This document shows positions 24,515 to 33,610 of a DNA stretch of 64,000 nucleotides, one piece after another. A program made the position numbers and the translations under genes. The stretch covers positions 1 to 64,000 of the forward strand of contig NZ_CP100404.1 of the NCBI RefSeq assembly GCF_024218775.1, given 5' to 3'. Every line of letters begins with the position of its first letter. The first letter of the stretch is position 1. Under the pieces are notes generated by a model, which saw only the letters and a list, made by a program, of their open reading frames with translations, ran no database searches and had not been told where the DNA came from. The DNA is from Haloarcula marina (GTDB lineage: Archaea; Halobacteriota; Halobacteria; Halobacteriales; Haloarculaceae).

Positions 24515-24892
24515 TCACCTGACGGCGACGGCTTCGATTTCGACGGCCGCGCCCTTCGGAAGGGCGGCGACGCCGACGGCCGACCGCGCCGGTGGTTCGT
24601 CGTCGAAGAACGTCTCGTAGGCGTCGTTCATCGCCTCGAAGTCCTCGATATCGTCGAGGAAGACGGTCACCTTCAGCACGTCGTCGAGGCCGGACCCCGC
24701 TTCGTCGAGGACCGCTCGGAGGTTGGAGAGGGCCTGTTCGGTCTGGTCGGCGACCGAGGCGTCGGCCCGCATCTCCCCGTCGGGCGTGAGTGCGATTTGC
24801 CCCGCCGTGAACACGAGGTCGTCGGTGGTCGTCGCTTGGCTGTACGCGCCGACAGCGGCGGGCGCGTCGTCGGTGTGGACGGTGCGTTTCAC
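24515..24892 (-). CDS. ridA: RidA (reactive enamine/imine deaminase)
   Basis: 125 aa, full length for the YjgF/YER057c/UK114 family; forms trimers and hydrolyses the 2-aminoacrylate and related imines released by threonine/serine dehydratase. Signature near the C-terminus ALPKGAAVEIEAVAV includes the family's VEIE; Arg near 104 (ARSAVGVAALP) binds the carboxylate. Sits 36 nt downstream of threonine ammonia-lyase on the same strand, a functionally sensible operon since that enzyme makes the toxic intermediate. Confidence 0.93.
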   Translation of the reverse strand: MKRTVHTDDAPAAVGAYSQATTTDDLVFTAGQIALTPDGEMRADASVADQTEQALSNLRAVLDEAGSGLDDVLKVTVFLDDIEDFEAMNDAYETFFDDEPPARSAVGVAALPKGAAVEIEAVAVR

Positions 24893-24928
24893 ACCCGAGA
24901 GGACGCGGCCAGCGGCATAAAACGCCCG

Positions 24929-26140
24929 TCAGACCAGCACGTCGACGACGTAGCCGTGGTCCCGCAGGGCGGCGAGGAGTTCCTCGACGTGGTCGGGGCC
25001 GCGGGTTTCGAGGTCCAACTCGACTTCGGCGTCGTTCATCGCCACGTCGCGGTTGGTCCGGTCGTGCTCGATGGCGTAGATGTTCGTCTGCTGGGCCGAG
25101 AGCACGTCGACCAGTTCCTCCAGCGCGCCGGGGCGGTCCTTGAGGACGGTGCGAATCTTCAGGTACCGGCCCGTCTCGACGAGGCCGCGCATGATGACGT
25201 TGGTCAGCGTGTTGAGGTCGATGTTTCCGCCACACAGCGCCGGAACGATGGTCTCGCCCTCGTCGTAGTCGAACTTCCCTTCGACGAGGGCCGCCAGCGC
25301 GACGGCCCCCGCACCCTCCGCGAGGGTCTTCGAGCGTTCGAGGAGCGTCGTCAGCGCCACCGCAATCTCCGAGTCGGTGACGGTCACCACCTCGTCGACG
25401 CGGTCTTTGATGACCTCGAACGTTCGCTCGCCGACGGTTCGGGTGGCGATGCCGTCGGCGATTGTCTCGACGCCCTCGCGTTCGATTCGATGGCCCTTCC
25501 GTAAGGATTCGACCACGCTGGAGGCGCCCTCGGCTTGGACGCCGATGACGCGGATGTCCTCGTCTTTCCCTTTCAGCGCCGTGGCGATGCCGCTGATGAG
25601 GCCGCCGCCGCCGATGGGGACGACGACGGTGTCGACGCTCGGCAAGTCCTCGTAGATTTCGAGGCCGATGGTGCCCTGTCCGGCCATCACGTAGTCGTCG
25701 TCGAAGGCGTGGACGTAGGTGCGGCCCTCCTCGCGTTCGATTTCGTGGGCCTTCTCGGCGGCCTCGTCGTAGTCCTCGCCGTGGAGGACGACCCGGCCGC
25801 CGTAGCTTCGGGTGGCTTTCACCTTCGAGTTGGGCGCGTGTTGGGGCATCACGATAGTCGAGTCGACCCCGATACGGGTCGCCGCGAGCGCCACGCCTTG
25901 CGCGTGGTTGCCCGCGCTGGCCGTAACGACGCCGTTCTCGCGTTGCTCGGCGGAGAGCGTCGCGATACGGTTGGTCGCGCCGCGAATCTTGAACGCGCCG
26001 GTACGCTGGAACAGTTCCAGTTTCAGATGCACGTCCGCGCCCGTCATCGCAGAGAAGGTGTGCGAGTAGTCCAGCGGCGTGTGCCGGGCCGTCTCGGCCA
26101 CCCGGTCCTGGGCGGCCAATACGTCCTCGAACGAGAGCAT
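24929..26140 (-). CDS. ilvA: Threonine ammonia-lyase (catabolic/biosynthetic type with ACT)
   Basis: 403 aa PLP enzyme converting threonine to 2-oxobutanoate and ammonia, the first step to isoleucine. PLP lysine in FKIRGATN (Lys51), phosphate loop SAGNHAQG near 84-91 and GGGGLISG near 178-185. Residues about 325-403 form one ACT domain (RPGALEELVDVLSAQ), the TdcB/YbgQ-like short form rather than the double-ACT IlvA. The ATG lies 28 nt downstream of a TATA box, so the mRNA is probably leaderless. RidA follows. Confidence 0.94.
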   Translation of the reverse strand: MLSFEDVLAAQDRVAETARHTPLDYSHTFSAMTGADVHLKLELFQRTGAFKIRGATNRIATLSAEQRENGVVTASAGNHAQGVALAATRIGVDSTIVMPQHAPNSKVKATRSYGGRVVLHGEDYDEAAEKAHEIEREEGRTYVHAFDDDYVMAGQGTIGLEIYEDLPSVDTVVVPIGGGGLISGIATALKGKDEDIRVIGVQAEGASSVVESLRKGHRIEREGVETIADGIATRTVGERTFEVIKDRVDEVVTVTDSEIAVALTTLLERSKTLAEGAGAVALAALVEGKFDYDEGETIVPALCGGNIDLNTLTNVIMRGLVETGRYLKIRTVLKDRPGALEELVDVLSAQQTNIYAIEHDRTNRDVAMNDAEVELDLETRGPDHVEELLAALRDHGYVVDVLV

Positions 26141-26165
26141 ATGCCCGGCCTACTCGCTACGGCGT

Positions 26166-26171
26166 GTTATA
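26166..26171 (-). promoter_or_regulatory. TATA box of the ilvA-ridA operon
   Basis: TATAAC on the minus strand, centred about 28 nt upstream of the ilvA ATG, the standard position for a leaderless haloarchaeal gene. A GGGACGGTCCC inverted repeat lies just upstream (26177-26187). Confidence 0.6.
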
Positions 26172-26336
26172 CTGTCGGGACGGTCCCGCCGGTGTCGGAT
26201 GTGGTCGCGGAAAACGGATGGGGAGGAGCGTGTGACTGCACGCTAACTCAGTGAACGTAGGTACTTAAACACCACCGAACCAGAGTGGAAGTGTAATCGC
26301 AGGACGAAGGCTCCCCGAATCCGCTGTCAGCCCCGC

Positions 26337-26408
26337 GTCAGACGAAGTTTTCGTTGATAAACAAAACTGTCTGACACGACTGTGGGCAAGGGGTGTCAGA
26401 ACTGTTTT
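26337..26408 (+). promoter_or_regulatory. Inverted-repeat cluster in front of the potassium channel gene
   Basis: Two GTCAGAC/GTCTGAC half-sites (26337-26343, 26369-26375) extended by AGTTTT/AAAACT (26346-26351, 26363-26368) make an imperfect 39-bp palindrome; a third related half-site, GTGTCAGAACTGTTTT (26393-26408), covers the presumed TATA box of the channel gene about 28 nt before its ATG. Looks like an operator. No adjacent transcription factor gene explains it. Confidence 0.6.
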
Positions 26409-26435
26409 AGGCGGCCTCGGCTACGTACAGTGTAG

Positions 26436-28070
26436 ATGGACACTTGGCAGCGCCGCACGCTGTTGTACGTCGTCGGCCTCGCTGGCGTCATCCTCGTCTT
26501 CTCGCTCGCCTACGACTACGGGATGAGCGCCTTCGAGAACGACCCGCGGGAGTTCCTCCACTCCCTGCAGGTCGTCGTCGAGACGTTCACGACCACCGGA
26601 TTCGGTTCCGACGCGCCGTGGACGAGCAACAGGATGCGCCTGCTTATCATCGTGATGGACATCACCGGTGTCGTCCTCATCTTCCTCGCGCTACCGGTCC
26701 TCCTCTTCCCGCTGTTCGAGGAAGCGATGGAGACGGAAGCACCGAACCGCGTCGAGCGTGACCTCGTGGACCACGTCGTCATCTGCCACTTCACGCCCCG
26801 CGGCGAGACGCTGGTGACCGAACTGGAGACGTGGGACGTGGACTACGTCGTCGTCGAACCCGACCGAGACCGGGCCGACGACCTCTACGACGAGGGGTAC
26901 CACGTCATCAACGCCGACCCCCAGTCCGTCGAGGGATTGGAGCATTCCCGTCTCGCCAGCGCCCGAGCGCTGGTCGCCGACGCCTCCGACCAAGTGAACA
27001 CGAGCATCGTCCTCACCGCCCGCGAAGTCGACGAGTCGGTCCGCACCGTCAGCGTCGTCGAGGAACCCGACCGCGCGAAGTACCACGACCTCGCGGGGGC
27101 CGACGCCGTCCTCTCGCCGCGCGGCCTGCTGGGCGAGAGCCTCGCCGGAAAGGTCACCACCGGCGTCTCGGCCACGCTCGGGGACGATTTCGTCATCGGC
27201 GAGGACTTCGACATCGCCGAACTGCCCATCCACAGGGGGAGTGACCTCGTCGGGACGACGCTGGCCGAGAGCGGCATCCGCGAGGAGACAGGGGTCAACG
27301 TCATCGGCGCGTGGTTCCGCGGAGACTTCGTCAGTCCGCCCGCACCCGACGCGGAACTGGGGGCGAGCACCGTGTTGCTCGTCTCCGGGACCGCTTCGCA
27401 ACTCGAGTCGCTGAAGGCGAAGACGCTCTCGGACGTTCGGGGCTTCCGGCGCGGCGAGACGGTGGTCGTCGGGTACGGCGAGGTCGGCCAGACCATCGCC
27501 AGCGGACTCGAAACGGCAGGCGTACCGTACACGGTGCTCGACCGCACGGAGATGGACGGCGTCGACGTCGTCGGCGACGCCACCGAACCCGATGACCTGC
27601 GGGCCGTCGGCGTCGACGACGCCCGCACGGTCATCCTCGCGCTCTCGGAGGACACCGACACGGAGTTCGCCACGCTCGTCATCCGCGACCTGAACCCCGA
27701 CGTGGAGATCATCGCCCGCGCCGAGGAGACCGAGAACGTCCAGAAGATGTACCGCGCCGGGGCCGACTACGTGCTCTCGCTGGCGACGGTCAGCGGCCGG
27801 ATGCTCGCCTCCACCATCTTAGAGGACGAAGACGTCATCTCGATGGACCAGCAGGTCGAAATCGTCCGGACCGACGCCGGATCGCTCGCTGGCGAGACGC
27901 TGGGGGAGGCCGACGTGCGCTCGAAGACCGGGTGTACTGTGGTCGCCGTCGAACGGAACGGCGACGTCCTGACCGACCTCGGCCCCGGCGTCGAGGTCCG
28001 GTACGGCGACAAACTCGTCATCGCCGGAACGGACGCCGGTGTCAACCGGTTCACGTCGCTGTACAACTGA
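26436..28070 (+). CDS. Two-RCK potassium channel protein
   Basis: 544 aa. Two membrane helices (about 8-28 and 68-92) flank a pore loop with the selectivity filter TTTGFGSD (52-59), the layout of a 2TM potassium channel (MthK/Ion_trans_2). The cytoplasmic part has two RCK (TrkA-N/TrkA-C) units: the first (about 110-320) begins VVICHFTPRGETL, lacking the usual GxGxxG; the second (about 345-544) has VVVGYGEVGQTIA and an intact dinucleotide motif. Fusing two RCKs per chain makes a full gating ring from a tetramer. The likely role is K+ homeostasis in high salt. Confidence 0.93.
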   Translation: MDTWQRRTLLYVVGLAGVILVFSLAYDYGMSAFENDPREFLHSLQVVVETFTTTGFGSDAPWTSNRMRLLIIVMDITGVVLIFLALPVLLFPLFEEAMETEAPNRVERDLVDHVVICHFTPRGETLVTELETWDVDYVVVEPDRDRADDLYDEGYHVINADPQSVEGLEHSRLASARALVADASDQVNTSIVLTAREVDESVRTVSVVEEPDRAKYHDLAGADAVLSPRGLLGESLAGKVTTGVSATLGDDFVIGEDFDIAELPIHRGSDLVGTTLAESGIREETGVNVIGAWFRGDFVSPPAPDAELGASTVLLVSGTASQLESLKAKTLSDVRGFRRGETVVVGYGEVGQTIASGLETAGVPYTVLDRTEMDGVDVVGDATEPDDLRAVGVDDARTVILALSEDTDTEFATLVIRDLNPDVEIIARAEETENVQKMYRAGADYVLSLATVSGRMLASTILEDEDVISMDQQVEIVRTDAGSLAGETLGEADVRSKTGCTVVAVERNGDVLTDLGPGVEVRYGDKLVIAGTDAGVNRFTSLYN

Positions 28071-28130
28071 GACAGTTTCTCCCAGCGAAACCACGGGAAA
28101 AAGCGCGAATCGCGACTCGCGGAGAACTAC

Positions 28131-29276
28131 TTACCGCTCGTCAAGCGGGACGAACGTCGTTTCCTCGGGCTTCGGTCCCGTGTAGCGGGCCCGCGGCCGG
28201 ATGAGGCGGTTGTCCTCGATGTACTCGATGACGTGGGCGACCCAGCCACCGACGCGGGACATCGCGAAGATGGGGGTGTAGATGTCGATGGGGATGCCCA
28301 TCTGGTAGTACGTCGACGCCGAGTAGAAGTCGACGTTGGGAGCCAGTCCCTTCTCCTCTTTGAGGTACCCCTCGATGGTCGTGGACATCTCGTACCACTT
28401 CAGGGACCCGGCGGCCTCGCCGAGTTCCTTCGACCGCTCGCCGAGAATCTTCGCGCGCGGGTCCTTGACGTTGTAGACGCGGTGACCGAACCCGGAGACG
28501 CGTCGGCCTTCGTCGAGCGCGTTCTGGACCCACTGCAGCGGGTCGGCCTCGGAATCGTCGACCTCTTTGAGCATCTCCATGACGTCCTGATTCGCGCCGC
28601 CGTGGAGCGGGCCTTTCAGCGTGCCGATGGCCGACGTGACGGAACTGTGGAGGTCAGACAGCGTCGACGCCGTGACCATCGCCGAAAAGGTCGAGGCGTT
28701 GATGCCGTGGTCGGCGTGGAGGACGAGCGCCTGGTCGAACACGTCGGCCAGCACGTCGTCGGGTTCCTCGCCGTTGAGCATGTACAGGAAGTTCGCGGCG
28801 TGGTCCAAGTCCTCCCGCGGTTCGACGGGGTCCTCGCCGTCACGGATGCGAGTGAACGCGGCGATGAGGGTTGGAATCTTGGCCGTGATGCGGCGACCCA
28901 CGGCGAGGTTGACCGCCTCGTCGGTGGGTTCGGCGTCCTCGGGGGCGGGGTCGTGCGCCGAGAGCATCGACACCGCGGTCCGAAGCGCGGCCATCGGCTC
29001 CTCGTCGGCCTCGGCCAGCGAGCGGACCGTCGCGAGAACGTCGTCGTCGACCTCACGCTCGCTCGCCATCTCCGACTCGAACTCCGCGAGTTCGGACTGA
29101 TTCGGGAGGTGGCCGTACCAGAGCAGATACAGCACTTCTTCGTAGCTAGCACCGTTCGCAAGGTCCTCGATGGTATAGCCGCGATAGACGAGCTTGCCCG
29201 CGTCACCGTCGATGACGCTGAGCCCAGACTCGGCGACGAGGACTCCCTCCAGCCCTTTCTTGAGGTCGTCGGACAT
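28131..29276 (-). CDS. citZ: Citrate synthase
   Basis: 381 aa, type II-like archaeal citrate synthase joining acetyl-CoA and oxaloacetate at the entry of the TCA cycle. Catalytic residues visible: His in GPLHGGANQ near 237, His in GFGHRVYNVKDPRA near 276, and Asp in the VDFYSA segment; also HADHGINASTF near 202. ATG at 29276 (MSDDLKKGLEG) is chosen over a start 20 codons earlier that would sit in the promoter; an AT-rich element near 29302-29309 lies about 27-30 nt upstream. Confidence 0.95.
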   Translation of the reverse strand: MSDDLKKGLEGVLVAESGLSVIDGDAGKLVYRGYTIEDLANGASYEEVLYLLWYGHLPNQSELAEFESEMASEREVDDDVLATVRSLAEADEEPMAALRTAVSMLSAHDPAPEDAEPTDEAVNLAVGRRITAKIPTLIAAFTRIRDGEDPVEPREDLDHAANFLYMLNGEEPDDVLADVFDQALVLHADHGINASTFSAMVTASTLSDLHSSVTSAIGTLKGPLHGGANQDVMEMLKEVDDSEADPLQWVQNALDEGRRVSGFGHRVYNVKDPRAKILGERSKELGEAAGSLKWYEMSTTIEGYLKEEKGLAPNVDFYSASTYYQMGIPIDIYTPIFAMSRVGGWVAHVIEYIEDNRLIRPRARYTGPKPEETTFVPLDER

Positions 29277-29499
29277 ACGACAATGGTTCCCGACCGGCCG
29301 GGAAAAGCATTTTCTTTCCGGGCGTGTGTGTCCCACACCCGCCGCGGGAGAACTGGATGTTCGGGCGTTTTCTGTCTATTTTGGGCCACTACCGACAATT
29401 GTTCTCCCGTTGAACTGTATTTTCTTCGACCGGTGTGCGAACTCCCGTCGTCGGACCGCACGGCGAACGCTTTTGCGACGCGGTGTCGAACGCCTACGC

Positions 29500-30735
29500 A
29501 TGGAGTTGACGGGAACCGTCGAGTACGAACCGGTGAGCGTGAAAGCGGTCCTCGCGGAGATGAAAGACACCGCCGAACTGCTCATCGACCTCTCGTACTC
29601 GGCGGTGTTGTTGCGGAGCGACGACGTGGCCGCCGAGGTGCTGGAACTGGAGGCGAAGATGGACGTGCTCCAGATGCGGGCGCGAATGAGTCTGCTGATG
29701 GCCTGTCGGTCGACCGACGACGCCGAGACGCTCGCGCCGGTATTGAGCATGGTCGGGGCCGCCGAGAAGATTAGCGACGCCGCGGGGGACATCGCCAAAA
29801 TCGTCTTAGAGGACATCGGCCTCCCCGACTCGATGCGGGCCGCACTCCCCGAAGCGGTCGAGACGCTCGTCCGCGCGACTGTCACGCCCGAGTCCCGCCT
29901 CGCCGGGCAGACGCTCGGCGACCTGAACCTCGAAACCGATACCGGCGTGCGAGCGCTGGCGATTCGCCGACAGGGCAACTGGCTGCTGAACCCCGACCGG
30001 GAGACGCGACTCGAAGCCGCCGACGTGGTCCTCTTCCGCGGCCCCGAGGACGGCGTCAGCGAGGTGTACGCCGACGCCACGGGAGAGACGTACGAACCGC
30101 CGGAACCGCCCGCGGGCGGCGACGAGGACCTAGAGCGGGCGGTCGATTCCATCATCCTGATGAAGGACATGGGCGAACTCGCCGTCGATTTGGCCTACGG
30201 CGCGGTGCTGTTCGACAGCAAGGCCGTCGCCGAAGAAGTCGTCGAACTCGAAGCGGAGGTCGACGCGCTCCAGTCCCGGTTCGAGGCGTGGACGCTCCGG
30301 GCGGCCGCCGACGTCGACGACCCCGTCTCCCTGCGGGGGTTGGTCCACCTCGCACGGTCGACGGAGGTCATCTCCGACGCGGCGCTCGAAATGAGCGAGG
30401 GCGTCCTCCGCGGCCTCTCGACGCACCCTGTCGTCGCGGAGGCGGTCCGCGAGTCCGACGAGATACTGGTCCGGGCCACCGTCGCCGACGACAGCGAGTT
30501 CGCCGGAACGACCATCGGCGACGCCGCCGTGAAGACGGCAACCGGAATGCGCATCATCGCCGTCCGCCGCGGGGCCAGCGAGAGCGACCGAACCGGGCGC
30601 AGCGGCGGCGACTGGGTGGTCTCGCCCGGACCGGCGACGCCGCTCCGGGCCGGTGACGTGTTGCTCGCGAAGGGGACCCGCTCGGGCGCGGAACGGTTCA
30701 CCGCGCTCGCCGAGGCTACCGACGAGCCAGCCTGA
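29500..30735 (+). CDS. PhoU-TrkA_C tandem protein (COG3273-like)
   Basis: 411 aa made of two repeats, each a PhoU-like helical domain (about 14-112 and 220-312) followed by a TrkA-C/RCK-C domain (about 118-200 and 318-408). The repeats align: LAEMKDTAELLIDLSYSAVL with MKDMGELAVDLAYGAVL, and LVRATVTPESRLAGQTLGD with LVRATVADDSEFAGTTIGD. Such proteins regulate cation transporters, often a neighbouring MgtE/SLC41-type carrier, not present here. Cytoplasmic. Divergent from citrate synthase. Confidence 0.88.
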   Translation: MELTGTVEYEPVSVKAVLAEMKDTAELLIDLSYSAVLLRSDDVAAEVLELEAKMDVLQMRARMSLLMACRSTDDAETLAPVLSMVGAAEKISDAAGDIAKIVLEDIGLPDSMRAALPEAVETLVRATVTPESRLAGQTLGDLNLETDTGVRALAIRRQGNWLLNPDRETRLEAADVVLFRGPEDGVSEVYADATGETYEPPEPPAGGDEDLERAVDSIILMKDMGELAVDLAYGAVLFDSKAVAEEVVELEAEVDALQSRFEAWTLRAAADVDDPVSLRGLVHLARSTEVISDAALEMSEGVLRGLSTHPVVAEAVRESDEILVRATVADDSEFAGTTIGDAAVKTATGMRIIAVRRGASESDRTGRSGGDWVVSPGPATPLRAGDVLLAKGTRSGAERFTALAEATDEPA

Positions 30736-30967
30736 TTGCCGACCCGACGGTGAAGGCGATGGTCAGCAACGCCCCGAGCGAGACGACCAGGACGAACGCG
30801 AGCGCCGCGTAGAGAACCGTCGGGCGGCCCGTCCCGGGGAGGACGAACACGACGACGATGACCGCCGTCAGCGCTGCCGCGAGGGCGAACCCCGCCTTCG
30901 CGTTGCGCGGGACGTTCAACGCCGCCATCATCGCGGCCGGACCGCTCTGTCGCTCGGAGTCTGACAC
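30716..30967 (-). CDS. Small two-helix membrane protein (DUF7536-like)
   Basis: 83 aa with two strong hydrophobic helices (about 26-44 and 50-74) after a soluble N-terminus PAAMMAALNVPRNAKAGFA. Remembered as DUF7536 of halophiles, unverified. Start is GTG. It overlaps the 3' end of the convergent PhoU-TrkA gene by 20 nt, so the last codons of the two genes share DNA. Confidence 0.7.
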   Translation of the reverse strand: MSDSERQSGPAAMMAALNVPRNAKAGFALAAALTAVIVVVFVLPGTGRPTVLYAALAFVLVVSLGALLTIAFTVGSAIRLARR

Positions 30968-31096
30968 GCCCGGACGTAGGGCAGGGAGTCAAAAGACCCC
31001 ATTGGTCGGCCGCGACCGACGGGACGCCAGTTTTCGACGACTGGACGGCGCGAGAAATCCGAACCAGTAAAAACCGACGGGCCGAACAGAGCCGTT

Positions 31097-32053
31097 ATGG
31101 TAACTTTCGGTACAGCGAACGCCGCCCCCGGTGAGATGGACACGGGGCGGCTAGAGGTCGGCGAAACCCGTGACGGGAGTACGGTGGGGCTCCCGGTGGC
31201 CGTCGTCAACGGGGCCGCCGACGGGAAGACTCTCTACATGCAGGCGGCCAGCGACGGTGACGAACTGAACGGGGTGGGCGTCATCCAGCGAGTCCTCCCG
31301 CAACTGGACCCCGCGGACATCGCCGGGACGATTCTGGTCTGTGGCATCGTCAACTACCACGCCTTCCAAGTCGCGGAACACCGCAACCCCATCGACGACA
31401 CGAAGATGAATCGGGCCTATCCCGGCGACGCGAGGGGCACGTCGAGCGAGCGCATCGCCGCCGCCACGTACGACGCCGCCGTCAGCGCCGACCTCGTGTT
31501 GGACCTCCATCAGGGGTCCACCTCGCGGATGATAGACGAGGTCCGCGTTCGCTGTGGCACGCGCCACCGCCTCCACAACGAGTGTCTCGAACTCGCGAAG
31601 GTCTTCGGCTGTGGGTACATCCTCGACCAGAAGGGGCCGGACGGCCAGTTGGCCCGGGCCGCCCCCGACGAGGGCGTCCCCACCGTCGACCCCGAACTCG
31701 GCGGCTGTGTCGGCTGGGACGAGACATCCATCCAGAAGGGCGTCGACGGCGTGTTCAACGTCCTCACGTACTACGACTTCCTCGACGGCCAGTACCGCCC
31801 CCGCGCCCAGACCCGCGCGACCGGCTTCGAGCAGTACGGCTCGCCCGCCGGCGGGCTAGTGGACTTTCAGGTCGACCTCGGGGACCGCGTCTCCCGCGGG
31901 CAGACCCTCTTCGAGATTACGGACGTGTTCGGCCAACAGAAGGCCGAGGTGACCGCCGACTCCTCGGGCATCTTCTGGCGCTCGCGTCGCCTCCCGCAGG
32001 TCGCCACCGGCGAGTACGTCTGTTCTGTCGGGACGAGTCTGGATACCTACTAA
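31097..32053 (+). CDS. Succinylglutamate desuccinylase/aspartoacylase-like hydrolase
   Basis: 318 aa, M14-like zinc carboxypeptidase fold with a C-terminal beta barrel. DELNG near 54-58 supplies the zinc-ligand Glu, and DLHQGS near 138-143 the His; the first ligand, usually His (HGDE), is Asp here (SDGDE). The AEHRNPIDDTKMNRAYPGD segment (near 97-115) is the substrate-binding Arg/Asn region. Substrate not clear; deacylation of an N-acyl amino acid such as N-acetyl-ectoine relatives or N-acyl-Asp is possible. Standalone gene. Confidence 0.85.
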   Translation: MVTFGTANAAPGEMDTGRLEVGETRDGSTVGLPVAVVNGAADGKTLYMQAASDGDELNGVGVIQRVLPQLDPADIAGTILVCGIVNYHAFQVAEHRNPIDDTKMNRAYPGDARGTSSERIAAATYDAAVSADLVLDLHQGSTSRMIDEVRVRCGTRHRLHNECLELAKVFGCGYILDQKGPDGQLARAAPDEGVPTVDPELGGCVGWDETSIQKGVDGVFNVLTYYDFLDGQYRPRAQTRATGFEQYGSPAGGLVDFQVDLGDRVSRGQTLFEITDVFGQQKAEVTADSSGIFWRSRRLPQVATGEYVCSVGTSLDTY

Positions 32054-32294
32054 GACCCACTTTGTACAGTCGTTCGAGAGCGCGACGGTCTCTCGTGATG
32101 ACGAAAGACGCCATTGGCACCTTCCGAACCCCGTACTCCAAAAGCGTGGGGAAAAACGCGCGATGTTGCGTACGCACAGCGAACGAAGGGTCGTCAACGC
32201 TTTCGCTGACGGTGTGTCGGCCGCTGAAACGGCCTCCCGGCCACCACCCTCCGTCTCCGTCACCTTCTGGTCGCTCGCCGCCCTCGGTCGGGCC

Positions 32295-33353
32295 ATGCGA
32301 ACGTGTGAGTCCTGCGGCCGCGAGTACCCCCGCGACCGACCGTGGCGGTGTGACTGCGGGCACGCCCTCGATTACGTCGACCAGCCAGTACCGGACGGCG
32401 GGCCGCGCGAGTTCGACCGCGACGCTGGCATCTGGGCGTTCGAGGAGTTCCTGCCGATGGACGAGGCGGTGACCCTCGGCGAGGGGTGGACGCCGCTGGT
32501 CGACGCGCCAGCGTGGGACGCGACGTTCAAACTGGAGTTCCTCCACCCCACGGGGAGTTTCAAAGACCGCGGGGCGGCCGCCGTCGTCGCGGAAGCGCGG
32601 GCAGTCGGGGCCGACCGGATACTCGAAGACTCCTCGGGCAACGCCGGGTTAGCCGTCGCCAGTTACGCCGCGCGGGCGGGCATCGACGCCGAAATCTACG
32701 TTCCCGCGGACGCGAAAGCCGAGAAGCGACGGCGCATCGAGCGCACCGGGGCCGACGTGGTCGCCGTCGAGGGCGACCGGCAGGCCGTCACCGACGCCTG
32801 TCTCGACGCCGTCGAGGCGGGCGAGGGGTGGTACGCCAGCCACGCGTGGAACCCCGCGTTCTTCGCGGGGACGGCCACCGTCGCGTACGAACTGGCCGCC
32901 CAGCGCGACTGGTCGGTCCCCGACGCGTTCGTCACGCCGCTGGGCCACGGGACGCTGTTTCTCGGCGCGTACCGCGGCTTTCGCGCGCTGAAAGCGGCGG
33001 GCTGGATAGCCGAACTCCCGCGACTGCTCGGCGCGCAGGCCGTCGGCGCGAGTCCCATCGCCGACGGGCGACACGGCCAGCGAGCGGGCGAGAACGCGCT
33101 GGCCGACGGCATCCAGATTCACGACCCGGCGCGGGCCGACCAGATTCGGGCGGCCATCGACGACACCGGTGGCGATGCCGTCGCCGTCGACGAGGCGGCG
33201 ACTCACCAGGCCCACCGACGGCTCTCGGCCTCGGGGTTCCACGTCGAACCTACGTGTGCAACGGCGGTCGCAGCGCTGGAGACGTTCCGCGAGCGCGGCG
33301 TCCTCGGTCCTGACGAGGACGTGGTCCTCGCGCTCACCGGACGGAACGCCTAG
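32295..33353 (+). CDS. Threonine synthase-like PLP enzyme
   Basis: 352 aa fold-type II PLP enzyme. Starts with a zinc-ribbon-like CESCGREYPRDRPWRCDCG typical of archaeal threonine synthases, then PTGSFKDRG (PLP lysine near 92), SSGNAGLAVASYA phosphate loop near 116, and TPLGHGTLF near 215. Shorter than true ThrC and with diverged C-terminus, so it may be a paralogue of unknown specificity (cystathionine/cysteine-type chemistry). ATG at 32295 gives the zinc-ribbon start. Confidence 0.85.
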   Translation: MRTCESCGREYPRDRPWRCDCGHALDYVDQPVPDGGPREFDRDAGIWAFEEFLPMDEAVTLGEGWTPLVDAPAWDATFKLEFLHPTGSFKDRGAAAVVAEARAVGADRILEDSSGNAGLAVASYAARAGIDAEIYVPADAKAEKRRRIERTGADVVAVEGDRQAVTDACLDAVEAGEGWYASHAWNPAFFAGTATVAYELAAQRDWSVPDAFVTPLGHGTLFLGAYRGFRALKAAGWIAELPRLLGAQAVGASPIADGRHGQRAGENALADGIQIHDPARADQIRAAIDDTGGDAVAVDEAATHQAHRRLSASGFHVEPTCATAVAALETFRERGVLGPDEDVVLALTGRNA

Positions 33354-33553
33354 CGCCACACGAGTAGCGAGACGGGCACGTCGGAGTCGATAGATATCCA
33401 CTGGGTCTCCACGTCGGCCGGGTCGACGTCCGCGGCGTAACAGATGTAGCGTTCGGTCCCGTCCGAGCGGTTTCTGACCACCGCCGGGAGGACCCCCTCG
33501 TCCGGCTCTGGGGATGGCGTGCCGCCATCCGGCGACCAGTGCTCAGTTCCCAT
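33350..33553 (-). CDS. DUF7511-like small protein (copy 1)
   Basis: 67 aa; the conserved part is ERYICYAADVDPADVETQWISID, followed by a short hydrophobic end. Related to the next gene, which has the same ATQW/ETQW element. Conserved in haloarchaea, function unknown. Its stop overlaps the threonine-synthase-like gene's stop by 4 nt (convergent). Confidence 0.65.
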   Translation of the reverse strand: MGTEHWSPDGGTPSPEPDEGVLPAVVRNRSDGTERYICYAADVDPADVETQWISIDSDVPVSLLVWR

Positions 33554-33610
33554 GCCCGGACCCGAGGCTCAGGGACAGTATTGTTACTAATAGGCTAGCG
33601 ATAGAAGGCC

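Noticed and set aside
24306-25235. 309-codon arginine-rich frame including the two-helix protein
   Set aside because: Only its last about 70 codons look like a protein; the rest is off-frame shadow of RidA and IlvA.
32054-32294. Possible small ORF before the threonine-synthase-like gene (from 32163)
   Set aside because: In-frame N-terminal extension is Ser/Pro/Arg-rich without family match; zinc-ribbon start at 32295 is the better start.
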